Shown here one piece after another: positions 1-5,956 of a DNA stretch of 13,689 bases. The notes under the pieces are model-generated. The model was not told the DNA's origin, did no database searches, and saw only the letters and a list, made by a program, of their open reading frames with translations. The stretch covers positions 1 through 13,689 of the forward strand of contig USJX01000075.1 of assembly GCA_900555035.1 (NCBI GenBank), in the 5' to 3' direction. The DNA is from an uncultured Prevotella sp. GTDB lineage: Bacteria; Bacteroidota; Bacteroidia; Bacteroidales; Bacteroidaceae. Positions within the stretch are counted from its first letter, which is position 1. Each line of letters starts with the position of its first letter. Made by a program: the position numbers and the translations under genes.

Positions 1-1316
1 CCATCAGCTACAACAAGAAGAACAAGACCTTCTATATGATCACCACCAACGTGGGAGCCGGAAACTTCTTCGTCAAATCAAAGGATCCATCCAAGGGCTG
101 GAGCGAGCCTATCTATCTGAAGAAGATTGACGGCATCGACCCTAGCTTCTTCTTCGATGACAACGGAAAGGGATACATCGTGCATAACGGTCCGGTGGCA
201 GGCGGTGCCGACTATGAGGGTCAGCGTGCTATCCGCTGTTTCGAATTCGACGTGAAGGGCGACAGCATCAAGGGCGACTTCAAGGAGATTCTGCGTGGCG
301 GAACCCATGTAGAGGCTCGTCCTATCTGGATTGAGGGTCCACACCTCTTCAAGAAGGGCAAGTTCTATTATCTGATGTGTGCAGAAGGCGGTACAGGCGG
401 ATGGCACAGCGAGGTAATCCTGCGTGCCAAGAATCCGATGGGTCCATGGGAGGAATGCCCTAACAACCCTATCCTCACCCAGCGCACAGGTTTGGATCCA
501 AACCGCAAGGACCCTGTATCAAGTGCCGGCCATGCCGACATCGTAGAAGATGGCAAGGGCAACTGGTGGGCAGTGTTCCTGGCTTGCCGCCCTTACGAGG
601 AAGATATGTACAACACAGGTCGCGACACCTATCTCCTGCCGGTAAAATGGAAAAACGGATGGCCAGAGATTCTCGCCAAGAACACACCTATTTCTACAGT
701 AGGCGAAAAAGCTGGTTTGAAGCCAGCCGCGAAGAACGAATTCTCGGGCAACTTCAGCTATGTGGATAACTTCGATGCAGCCGACAACGGTGTTGGTCTT
801 AAGGATTTGAACCCACGCTGGATGTTCCTCCGCGACTTTACAGATTGCTATAAGGTAGAAAACGGCAAGCTGAACTTGAATCTGCTGCCAGGCAATATCT
901 ACAAGCGTGAACCGATGTCTGCCATCTGGGCACGTCAGCAGCACGGCACCTTCTCTGCCGAGACAGAAATCAACTTCACTCCTCGTAACGACAAGGAGAT
1001 AGCAGGTTTGGCACTTCTCCAGAAGGAAGACCACAACTTCGTGTTGGGTAAGACCATGAAGAAGGGCAAGCTGATGATTACTCTGACCCGTGCCGAGAAG
1101 AACAACGTCACTATCGCCTCAGCCCCTATCAAGGCAGGGAAGCTGAAGTTGAAGGTAGAAGGTCACGACAGATATTATGATTTCTATTATGCTGAGGAAG
1201 GCGGCAGCTGGCAGCTGCTTGCCAAGGGCGTGGATGCCTCTAACCTGAGCACCCAGAAGAGCGGCGGCTTCCTCGGAGCCTGCATCGGACTCTATGCTTC
1301 TTCCAACAAGGAATAA
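1..1316 (+). CDS. GH43 family beta-xylosidase / alpha-L-arabinofuranosidase, 5'-truncated by window edge
   Basis: Likely removes terminal xylose or arabinose from xylan-type plant polysaccharides, in the periplasm or at the cell surface. The reading frame is open to the window edge (frame from base 3), so the true start, any signal peptide and the catalytic-base Asp lie outside. Counting from the Met at 36, the five-bladed propeller shows the pKa-modulating Asp35 in GIDPSFFFDD, the general acid Glu100 in IEGPHLF, and the structural His166 in GHADIVEDGKGNWW, followed by a conserved ACRP. A linker at about 225-250 leads to a second domain (about 255-426, NPRWMFLRDF to GACIGLYASS) resembling the concanavalin-like GH43_C2 domain of beta-xylosidases. 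The stop comes soon after IGLYASSN, where many relatives have one more strand, so the C-terminus may be slightly short. Family assignment is firm; substrate is inferred. Confidence 0.9.
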   Translation, partial: ISYNKKNKTFYMITTNVGAGNFFVKSKDPSKGWSEPIYLKKIDGIDPSFFFDDNGKGYIVHNGPVAGGADYEGQRAIRCFEFDVKGDSIKGDFKEILRGGTHVEARPIWIEGPHLFKKGKFYYLMCAEGGTGGWHSEVILRAKNPMGPWEECPNNPILTQRTGLDPNRKDPVSSAGHADIVEDGKGNWWAVFLACRPYEEDMYNTGRDTYLLPVKWKNGWPEILAKNTPISTVGEKAGLKPAAKNEFSGNFSYVDNFDAADNGVGLKDLNPRWMFLRDFTDCYKVENGKLNLNLLPGNIYKREPMSAIWARQQHGTFSAETEINFTPRNDKEIAGLALLQKEDHNFVLGKTMKKGKLMITLTRAEKNNVTIASAPIKAGKLKLKVEGHDRYYDFYYAEEGGSWQLLAKGVDASNLSTQKSGGFLGACIGLYASSNKE

Positions 1317-1344
1317 AAGATTTCATGATAAGATATAAAAATAC

Positions 1345-1379
1345 AAAAAGACTCCCCGTGCTTTTCGGGGAGTCTTTTT
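1345..1379. terminator. Bidirectional rho-independent terminator between convergent genes
   Basis: A perfect 14-bp stem (1345-1358 with 1366-1379) closes a 7-nt loop (TGCTTTT). The stem has a GACTCCCCG core flanked by five A on the left and five T on the right, so it can end transcription of the GH43 gene from the left and of the nucleotidase gene from the right. Confidence 0.9.
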
Positions 1380-1401
1380 GTTTTTTGTCTTTGTATAAGT
1401 T

Positions 1402-2298
1402 TTATTTATTCTTCACGATATCCAATGTCATTTTGCCTACCCAGATGGCACTCTTGCCGTTCTGATCTACCGGCACTGGCTTGCCATCGAGATTGTTCAG
1501 ATATTCCAGCTGCTTGAAGTAGGTGTGGCTATGACCACCCAGTATCAGGTCGATGTCGCGGGTGGCTGGAGCTACCTCAGAATCGTCGATGCCATCTATC
1601 TTCCAGCCCAGATGGGAAATGCAGATGATGACATCGCATTTTTCCTTCTTCTTCAATATCTCTGTCATCTCCTTTGCCTTGGCAATGGGGTCGAGATACT
1701 TGATGGGTCCGTAGTTGGCTTCGGTAACCAAACCGGCAAGCTCTGGACCCAGTCCGAAGACGCCTATCTTCAGACCCTTGCGCTTCAATACTACGTAGGG
1801 CTTTACGATGGATGCCAGTTCGGTGCCCGTGAAATCGTAGTTGGAGCAGACGATAGGGAACTTCGCCATGCGGAAGATGCGAACCATGTTGTCGATGCCG
1901 AAATCGAACTCGTGGTTGCCGATGGTGGCGGCATCATACTTCATCTCGTTCATCAGGCCTACCTCTACATCGCCCTTGAAGAGTGAATAATAAGGGGAGC
2001 CCTGCGAGAAATCGCCACTGTCGAAGAGCAGCAGGTCGGGATTCGCCTTGCGCTCCTGCTTGACCATGGCTACGCGGCGGAGATAGCCGCCACGGTTGGC
2101 CATCGCCGTATCGGCAAGATTGGGATTGATGGGCATTACGCACGAATGGGTGTCGTTGGTATGGAGTACCACGAGCTGCTTCACTACCTTTGCCTCTTTC
2201 TGGGCTTTAGCCTGCTTTGGAGCTTTAGCCTGCACTGCGGCTGGCTGCATCATAAAGGATGCCAGGAGCATCCCTATATATAATAATGTATGTTTCAT
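1402..2298 (-). CDS. Secreted 5'-nucleotidase/UshA-type metallophosphatase, N-terminal catalytic domain only
   Basis: A two-metal phosphoesterase that probably dephosphorylates nucleotides or nucleotide sugars in the periplasm. The 298-aa product has a signal peptide (hydrophobic about 4-22, likely cleaved after AVQA near residue 24) and a short Ala/Lys-rich spacer. All calcineurin-like metallophosphatase motifs follow: TNDTH (Asp49, His51), DSGDFSQG (Asp96), GNHEFD (Asn128, His129), ISHLGW (His229) and GGHSHT (His256, His258). It stops after the first domain; UshA-like enzymes are about 500-550 aa and continue into a substrate-binding domain. That second domain is encoded by the gene immediately upstream in transcription (2400-3176), 101 bp away, so the two are probably co-transcribed and may work together. 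Metallophosphatase identity is firm; the physiological substrate is unknown. Confidence 0.9.
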   Translation of the reverse strand: MKHTLLYIGMLLASFMMQPAAVQAKAPKQAKAQKEAKVVKQLVVLHTNDTHSCVMPINPNLADTAMANRGGYLRRVAMVKQERKANPDLLLFDSGDFSQGSPYYSLFKGDVEVGLMNEMKYDAATIGNHEFDFGIDNMVRIFRMAKFPIVCSNYDFTGTELASIVKPYVVLKRKGLKIGVFGLGPELAGLVTEANYGPIKYLDPIAKAKEMTEILKKKEKCDVIICISHLGWKIDGIDDSEVAPATRDIDLILGGHSHTYFKQLEYLNNLDGKPVPVDQNGKSAIWVGKMTLDIVKNK

Positions 2299-2330
2299 TT
2301 CTGTACTTATTTAGTTAGCTTTCCTGATTG

Positions 2331-2385
2331 CCGGGGATTGCAAATCCCCGGGAACAAAAAAGGGGTGGGGATTGCAAATCCCCGG
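2331..2385. repeat. Two copies of a REP-like palindrome in the nucleotidase intergenic gap
   Basis: Copy 1 (2331-2351) is a near-perfect hairpin: CCGGGGATT, loop GCA, AATCCCCGG. Copy 2 (2367-2385) repeats GGGGATT-GCA-AATCCCC followed by GG, 34 bp further on and in the same orientation. They are GC-rich in an AT-rich gap and are separated by A6 and GGGGT. On the transcribed minus strand, copy 2 is followed by ACCCC and then T6, so it could act as a weak terminator or mRNA-processing structure. The form resembles dispersed extragenic palindromes (REP); that label is inference, since copies elsewhere cannot be counted here. Confidence 0.7.
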
Positions 2386-2399
2386 AGCCTTCGTTCCCC

Positions 2400-3176
2400 C
2401 TATTCTACTACACAACGACCTTCTATCTTGGATTCCACCACCTTGCCCTGCGCCTTCATCTCGCGGAAGTAGTTCATGATGATGTAGCGCACATTGTTCT
2501 CCTTCTGCTTAGGGGCAAACACATCGGTGCCGCTCTTGAAGGCTACCATCTGGTCGTTGCCTTCGGCAAGATAATCGAGGGTGGCGATGCGATAGCTCTT
2601 CTCCGGGTCTATAGGTTCGCCGTTCAGGGTGACACTCTTCAGTTTGCCATCCTTGGTGATAACCATTCTCACGGCATGGCTCAGTCCTTCGCCGCCACGA
2701 TGGGCTATCTGCTGGAAGAGTTCGAGCACCTTATCGCCCTTGAGGGTGAGGAAACAGATTTTGTTTTCGAAAGGAGCCATATCGTTTACATCGCCCACGG
2801 TGATCTTTCCCTTGGCAAGATTGCTGCGGATGCCGCCCATATTATATACCGAGAAGACGGGATGCTCGTCAAACTGGCTGCCACCCCATACCAGGATGTC
2901 GCAGAGCAGGTTACTGAGCTCGCTCTCAGGGCGATGGCGCGTCATATCGTGTGCAATGCTGCCCACCACAGGCCCCATGATGCTATCCACCTTGTGCTTG
3001 AAAGGTGCGATGAACGCAGCAGCCTGAGCATCGGGCTGGGCATCCCAACGTTTGTCGATAAGGATGCGAGTGCGTTCCACCTTCGCAACCTTGAATTTCT
3101 GAGCAAAAGCAGGACTTGCCATCAGCAGCATCACCGTTGATGCAAGTGCCACCTTCATACCATTTTTTTTCTTCAT
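2400..3176 (-). CDS. Secreted 5'-nucleotidase C-terminal (substrate-binding) domain protein
   Basis: Corresponds to the C-terminal domain of UshA/5'-nucleotidase, which binds the nucleoside part of the substrate. The start is taken at ATG 3174-3176 because it gives a signal peptide (hydrophobic 8-21, likely cleavage at AFA-Q after residue 25); the open frame runs further upstream to 3422, but that part covers the promoter region and lacks protein-like sequence. Typical motifs are present: ESELSNLLCD (84-93), NMGGIRS (112-118, with the substrate-binding Arg117), APFENKI (134-140) and EGNDQM (205-210). Length is 258 aa, with no metallophosphatase domain; that half is the next gene downstream. 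Met7 is an alternative start. Alone it is expected to have no phosphatase activity. Domain identity is firm; partnership with the neighbour is inferred. Confidence 0.87.
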   Translation of the reverse strand: MKKKNGMKVALASTVMLLMASPAFAQKFKVAKVERTRILIDKRWDAQPDAQAAAFIAPFKHKVDSIMGPVVGSIAHDMTRHRPESELSNLLCDILVWGGSQFDEHPVFSVYNMGGIRSNLAKGKITVGDVNDMAPFENKICFLTLKGDKVLELFQQIAHRGGEGLSHAVRMVITKDGKLKSVTLNGEPIDPEKSYRIATLDYLAEGNDQMVAFKSGTDVFAPKQKENNVRYIIMNYFREMKAQGKVVESKIEGRCVVE

Positions 3177-3205
3177 ATTTATTGTTATCTTAATGTTTTG
3201 GAGTG

Positions 3206-3213
3206 CAAAAATA
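3206..3213 (-). promoter_or_regulatory. Putative Bacteroidota -7 box for the 5'-nucleotidase genes
   Basis: On the minus strand this reads TATTTTTG, matching TAnnTTTG, about 30 nt before the ATG at 3176. No clean TTTG box sits 19-21 nt upstream, so support is moderate. Confidence 0.45.
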
Positions 3214-3221
3214 CAAAATAA

Positions 3222-3248
3222 ATCTGTGAAATCCGTGAAATCTGTGGG
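3222..3248. repeat. 9-bp tandem repeat, three copies
   Basis: Three adjacent units, ATCTGTGAA, ATCCGTGAA and ATCTGTGGG, lie between the two divergent promoters. They could be a regulator site or simply a drifting short tandem repeat; the sequence alone does not decide. Confidence 0.6.
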
Positions 3249-3314
3249 AAAAGACACTGACAAGAAAGAAAAATAGTTAAATCTGCGAGAAAAAAGAAAG
3301 AAAGTGGCTGAAAA

Positions 3315-3346
3315 TTTGCAAGATACGAGAAAAAGTAGTACCTTTG
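3315..3346 (+). promoter_or_regulatory. Bacteroidota-type promoter of rplS
   Basis: A TTTG box (3315-3318), a 20-nt spacer and TACCTTTG (3339-3346) match the Bacteroidota sigma-ABfr consensus TTTG-N19-21-TAnnTTTG. Transcription should begin a few bases downstream, leaving a leader of about 90 nt before rplS. Confidence 0.75.
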
Positions 3347-3442
3347 CACCCGCTTTTCGGCGTAACCGCTGTTGTCTGGGCAGAAGTGTTGCTCGGCCAT
3401 GTTGCGTTGGAACGACAAACAATTTTTAATTTTATACAAAAA

Positions 3443-3808
3443 ATGGATTTGATTAAAGTTGCTGAAGAAGCATTTGCAACCGGCAAGAAGTTCCCTGAGT
3501 TCAAGGCAGGTGACACTATCACAGTCGCTTACAAAATCATCGAGGGTACTAAGGAGCGTATCCAGCTCTACCGTGGTGTAGTCATCAAGATTTCTGGTCA
3601 CGGTGACAAGAAGCGTTTCACAGTTCGTAAGATGTCTGGTACAGTAGGTGTAGAGCGTATCTTCCCTATCGAGTCACCAGCTATCGATTCTATCGAGGTG
3701 AACAAGCACGGTAAGGTACGTCGCGCTAAGTTGTACTACTTGCGTAAGCTCACAGGTAAGAAGGCACGTATCGCTGAGAAGAAGACAGTGGCAAAGAGCG
3801 CTGAGTAA
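3443..3808 (+). CDS. rplS: 50S ribosomal protein L19
   Basis: Component of the large ribosomal subunit located at the interface with the 30S subunit. The 121-aa product is full length for the family and carries its conserved core: FKAGDTITVAYKIIEG (20-35), the RGVVIKISG strand (44-52), FTVRKMSGTVGVERIFP (59-75) and the basic KHGKVRRAKLYYLRKLTGKKARI segment (88-110). The frame is open upstream to a TTG at 3344, but ATG 3443 matches the usual MDLIK-type start. The gene stands alone between its own promoter and terminator, whereas in many other bacteria rplS follows trmD. An A/T-rich stretch without Shine-Dalgarno precedes the start, normal for highly expressed Bacteroidota genes. Confidence 0.97.
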   Translation: MDLIKVAEEAFATGKKFPEFKAGDTITVAYKIIEGTKERIQLYRGVVIKISGHGDKKRFTVRKMSGTVGVERIFPIESPAIDSIEVNKHGKVRRAKLYYLRKLTGKKARIAEKKTVAKSAE

Positions 3809-3845
3809 TTTTCTTGGTTACCTATTAAAATTAGAATTAGAATCA

Positions 3846-3879
3846 AAAGGGCATCTGGTCTCACGACTGGATGCCCTTT
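3846..3879 (+). terminator. Rho-independent terminator of rplS
   Basis: A stem pairs 3846-3860 with 3865-3879 (AAAGGGCATC against GATGCCCTTT, continued by two G-U and three Watson-Crick pairs) around a TCAC tetraloop. The following T-tract is short and interrupted (TTTCCTGTTT). It lies 37 bp after the rplS stop. Confidence 0.8.
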
Positions 3880-3958
3880 CCTGTTTATACTAACAGTAAA
3901 AACTTAAAAACTTTTTTAACTTAACCTGTTTTGTATCTAACACTTTACCCTATGAAAA

Positions 3959-4219
3959 TCATTCTCCGGCGCTATAGTTCACCAACCCATCGTCGGTGCC
4001 ATGCAATGCGCCCTGAAAATCTGCCCAGCTCTGGAAGCCGGCAAGCAATGCCAGGCGGTTGAGCGTCTGGACAGACGGTTTCTCCTTTCCTTTCAAGATA
4101 TCCCACACCTTGTGCAATACTTTCGCCTTATGATGCTCCCCCTTCTTATCGTGCTCAACGTGTGCCTTGCCGAACTTATTCTCTAAAGTTGCGGCGAGGA
4201 TTTTCAAATCATTCTTCAT
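3959..4219 (-). CDS. Small His/Lys-rich hypothetical protein with HTH-like C-terminal half
   Basis: I do not recognise a named family for this 86-aa protein. There is no signal peptide or membrane segment, so it should be cytoplasmic. Residues 16-38 are rich in Lys and His (FGKAHVEHDKKGEHHKAK). Residues 39-70 (VWDILKGKEKPSVQTL, then NRLALLAGFQSWADF) resemble helix-turn-helix-like segments of the form 'P-S-x-x-T-L-x-x-L-A-x-x-x-G-F-x-S-W-x-x-F' that recur in Bacteroidota DNA-binding-like proteins; this is an impression, not a proven domain. The start ATG is preceded by GAGGAAGGGAAAATCAGA, which contains an SD-like GGAAGG. It is a single-gene unit between rplS and the AICAR transformylase gene. 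Coding status is supported by codon texture and the upstream signals. Confidence 0.7.
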   Translation of the reverse strand: MKNDLKILAATLENKFGKAHVEHDKKGEHHKAKVLHKVWDILKGKEKPSVQTLNRLALLAGFQSWADFQGALHGTDDGLVNYSAGE

Positions 4220-4285
4220 TCTGATTTTCCCTTCCTCAAAATTTCAATTTCTCAAATACTCAAATGCTTTTTTTCTAACTGTGGG

Positions 4286-4293
4286 CAAAAATA
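4286..4293 (-). promoter_or_regulatory. Putative -7 box for the 86-aa hypothetical gene
   Basis: The minus strand reads TATTTTTG (TAnnTTTG) about 67 nt before the start codon. No convincing TTTG box is visible 19-21 nt upstream. Confidence 0.4.
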
Positions 4294-4376
4294 CATATTA
4301 TTTTTGAATTGGAGTAATGTTTGGAAGATTATTTTTGATTTTCGCCTAAAAAAATGGTTTTCTCATATTTTTTTTG

Positions 4377-4384
4377 TAATTTTG
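4377..4384 (+). promoter_or_regulatory. Putative -7 box for the AICAR transformylase gene
   Basis: TAATTTTG matches TAnnTTTG and lies 32 nt before the ATG at 4417, inside an AT-rich stretch. The upstream box is unclear; a T-run at 4358-4361 is at a non-ideal distance. Confidence 0.5.
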
Positions 4385-4416
4385 CAACCAAATTCTAAAT
4401 ACATTTCTTAATTAAG

Positions 4417-5601
4417 ATGAAAGAATTAGCACTTAAGTACGGATGTAATCCGAATCAGAAGCCTTCACGCATCTATATGGATGACGGAAGGGAACTGCCT
4501 ATCGAAGTTATCAACGGCCGCCCTGGCTACATCAACTTCCTGGATGCTTTCAACTCTTGGCAATTGGTCAAGGAACTGAAGGCTGCTACAGGTATGCCTG
4601 CTGCCGCTAGTTTCAAACACGTTTCTCCTGCCGGTGCTGCCATCGGCCTGCCGCTGAGCGACACCCTGAAGAAGATCTACTTCGTGGACGACGTGAAGTT
4701 TGAGCTCTCTCCGCTGGCATGTGCCTACGCTCGTGCACGCGGTGCCGACCGTATGTGCTCTTACGGCGACTTCGTTGCCCTGAGCGATGTATGCGACGAG
4801 GCTACTGCCCTGCTCATCAAGCGTGAGGTGAGCGACGGCGTGATTGCTCCTGGCTATACTCCTGAGGCTATCGAGGTACTGAAGGAGAAGCGCAAGGGTA
4901 CTTACTGCGTTATCAAGATTGACCCTGACTACGTGCCTGCTCCTATCGAGCACAAGCAGGTGTTTGGTGTTACCTTTGAGCAGGGACGCAACGAGGTGAA
5001 GCTCGACGATCCAGCTCTCTTCGAGGATATCCCTACCAAGAACAAGACTTTCACCGACGAGGCTAAGCGCGACCTGATTATCTCGCTCATCACCTTGAAA
5101 TACACTCAGAGTAACTCTGTATGCTACGTGAAGGATGGTCAGGCCATCGGTATCGGTGCCGGTCAGCAGAGCCGTATCCACTGCACCCGTCTTGCCGGTT
5201 CCAAGGCTGATGAGTGGTGGTTGCGCCAGTGTCCTAAGGTGATGAACCTGCCTTTCAAGGAGAAGATTCGCCGTGCCGACCGCGACAATACCATCAACGT
5301 CTATATCTCTGACGAGTGGGAGGATGTATTGCAGGATGGCGTTTGGGAGCAGTTCTTCACTGAGAAGCCTGAACCACTGACCCGCGAGGAGAAGAAGGCT
5401 TGGATTGCGCAGAACAAGGGTGTGAGCGTTGGTAGCGATGCTTTCTTCCCATTCGGCGACAACATTGAGCGTGCTCACAAGAGTGGTGTGGAATACATAG
5501 CAGAAGCAGGCGGTAGCATCCGTGACGATAATGTTATCGACACTTGCGACAAGTATGGCATCGCCATGGCGTTTACTCACGTTCGCCTCTTCCATCATTA
5601 A
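4417..5601 (+). CDS. purH: Stand-alone AICAR transformylase (phosphoribosylaminoimidazolecarboxamide formyltransferase)
   Basis: Transfers a formyl group from 10-formyl-tetrahydrofolate to AICAR, the penultimate step of de novo IMP synthesis, in the cytosol. The whole 394 aa corresponds to the AICARFT half of PurH. Visible family signatures are the N-terminal LKYGCNPNQKPSRIY, the catalytic KHVSPAGAAIG (67-77, Lys67 and His68), SDGVIAPGYTPEAIEVL (139-155), LKYTQSNSVCYVKDGQAIGIGAGQQSRIHC (about 227-256) and the C-terminal FTHVRLFHH. The N-terminal IMP cyclohydrolase domain of bifunctional PurH (about 510-530 aa) is absent, so that activity must come from another gene. The symbol purH therefore applies only to the transformylase half. 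Bacteroidota commonly encode this short form. A 66-aa gene follows 21 bp downstream, probably on the same transcript. Confidence 0.93.
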   Translation: MKELALKYGCNPNQKPSRIYMDDGRELPIEVINGRPGYINFLDAFNSWQLVKELKAATGMPAAASFKHVSPAGAAIGLPLSDTLKKIYFVDDVKFELSPLACAYARARGADRMCSYGDFVALSDVCDEATALLIKREVSDGVIAPGYTPEAIEVLKEKRKGTYCVIKIDPDYVPAPIEHKQVFGVTFEQGRNEVKLDDPALFEDIPTKNKTFTDEAKRDLIISLITLKYTQSNSVCYVKDGQAIGIGAGQQSRIHCTRLAGSKADEWWLRQCPKVMNLPFKEKIRRADRDNTINVYISDEWEDVLQDGVWEQFFTEKPEPLTREEKKAWIAQNKGVSVGSDAFFPFGDNIERAHKSGVEYIAEAGGSIRDDNVIDTCDKYGIAMAFTHVRLFHH

Positions 5602-5622
5602 TTTATATAATATAAAAGGTAT

Positions 5623-5823
5623 ATGAGCGAAATTGACGATATTATCATGGGCGGCATGGTTTTCAAGGGCGGCGGCGGACCTAAGAAGGACGACGACGAC
5701 AAGGTGAAGACCAAGGCCAAGAAGAAAAAGTATATTACGGGTGCTCACGGCAGCGGCTCTGCCCGTCAGAAGGCAAAGTATCGCCAACAGAGAGCCAACC
5801 GTAAATCGCAGAAGAAGAAATAA
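5623..5823 (+). CDS. Small Lys-rich hypothetical protein
   Basis: A 66-aa protein of no family I recognise. The N-terminus is acidic (MSEIDDII), followed by a Gly-rich stretch (FKGGGGP, 14-20), a short acidic DDDD (23-26), a Lys-rich block (27-36) and a strongly basic Arg/Gln/Lys tail (48-66) ending in KSQKKK. There is no signal peptide or membrane segment, and it is probably largely disordered. The basic tail would suit nucleic-acid or ribosome binding, but that is a guess. It begins 21 bp after the AICAR transformylase stop and ends 34 bp before a strong terminator, so it is most likely the last gene of a two-gene transcript. Confidence 0.7.
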   Translation: MSEIDDIIMGGMVFKGGGGPKKDDDDKVKTKAKKKKYITGAHGSGSARQKAKYRQQRANRKSQKKK

Positions 5824-5857
5824 GCTCTAGCTTTCTGCAAAACATAGATAAAAAACA

Positions 5858-5907
5858 TTCGCCCGTGCACTGTTGGGCTTCCAGCAGTACACGGGCGAAG
5901 TTTTTTT
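5858..5907. terminator. Bidirectional rho-independent terminator
   Basis: A 15-bp stem with one mismatch (5858-5872 with 5885-5899) has the core TTCGCCCGTG/CACGGGCGAA, preceded by A-runs and followed by T7. It serves the plus-strand 66-aa gene and the minus-strand M23 gene ending at 5957. Confidence 0.88.
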
Positions 5908-5956
5908 ATCAGGTCTTGACACCTGTTCCCTATCTATCCTTGATTGGGTTTTGCTA

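Noticed and set aside
2328..3140. 270-aa open frame on the plus strand opposite the nucleotidase C-domain gene
   Set aside because: It starts within the REP-like repeats and runs antisense to a conserved domain; there is no family resemblance.
3161..3176. Run of eight A just after the start codon of the nucleotidase C-domain gene, as a phase-variation tract
   Set aside because: Short A-runs are frequent in Lys codons of AT-rich starts, and an alternative in-frame Met7 lies just downstream. No evidence of variation is available.
3177..3422. N-terminal extension of the nucleotidase C-domain gene by 82 residues
   Set aside because: The extension would translate the divergent promoter region and the 9-bp repeat and would place the signal peptide internally. 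The ATG at 3176 gives a normal signal peptide at the N-terminus.
3344..3442. In-frame TTG-initiated extension of rplS by 33 residues
   Set aside because: It begins inside the -7 promoter box, so it could not be transcribed from that promoter, and L19 proteins start near MDLI/MN-type sequence.
5689..5703. DDDDK (enterokinase-site-like) motif in the 66-aa Lys-rich protein
   Set aside because: This is chance in an Asp/Lys-rich low-complexity stretch of a cytoplasmic protein, with no biological link to enteropeptidase.
4465..5787. 440-aa open frame on the minus strand opposite the AICAR transformylase gene
   Set aside because: It is antisense to a clearly conserved enzyme, has leucine/valine/arginine-heavy composition typical of reverse-complement codons, and has no recognisable motif or start signals.
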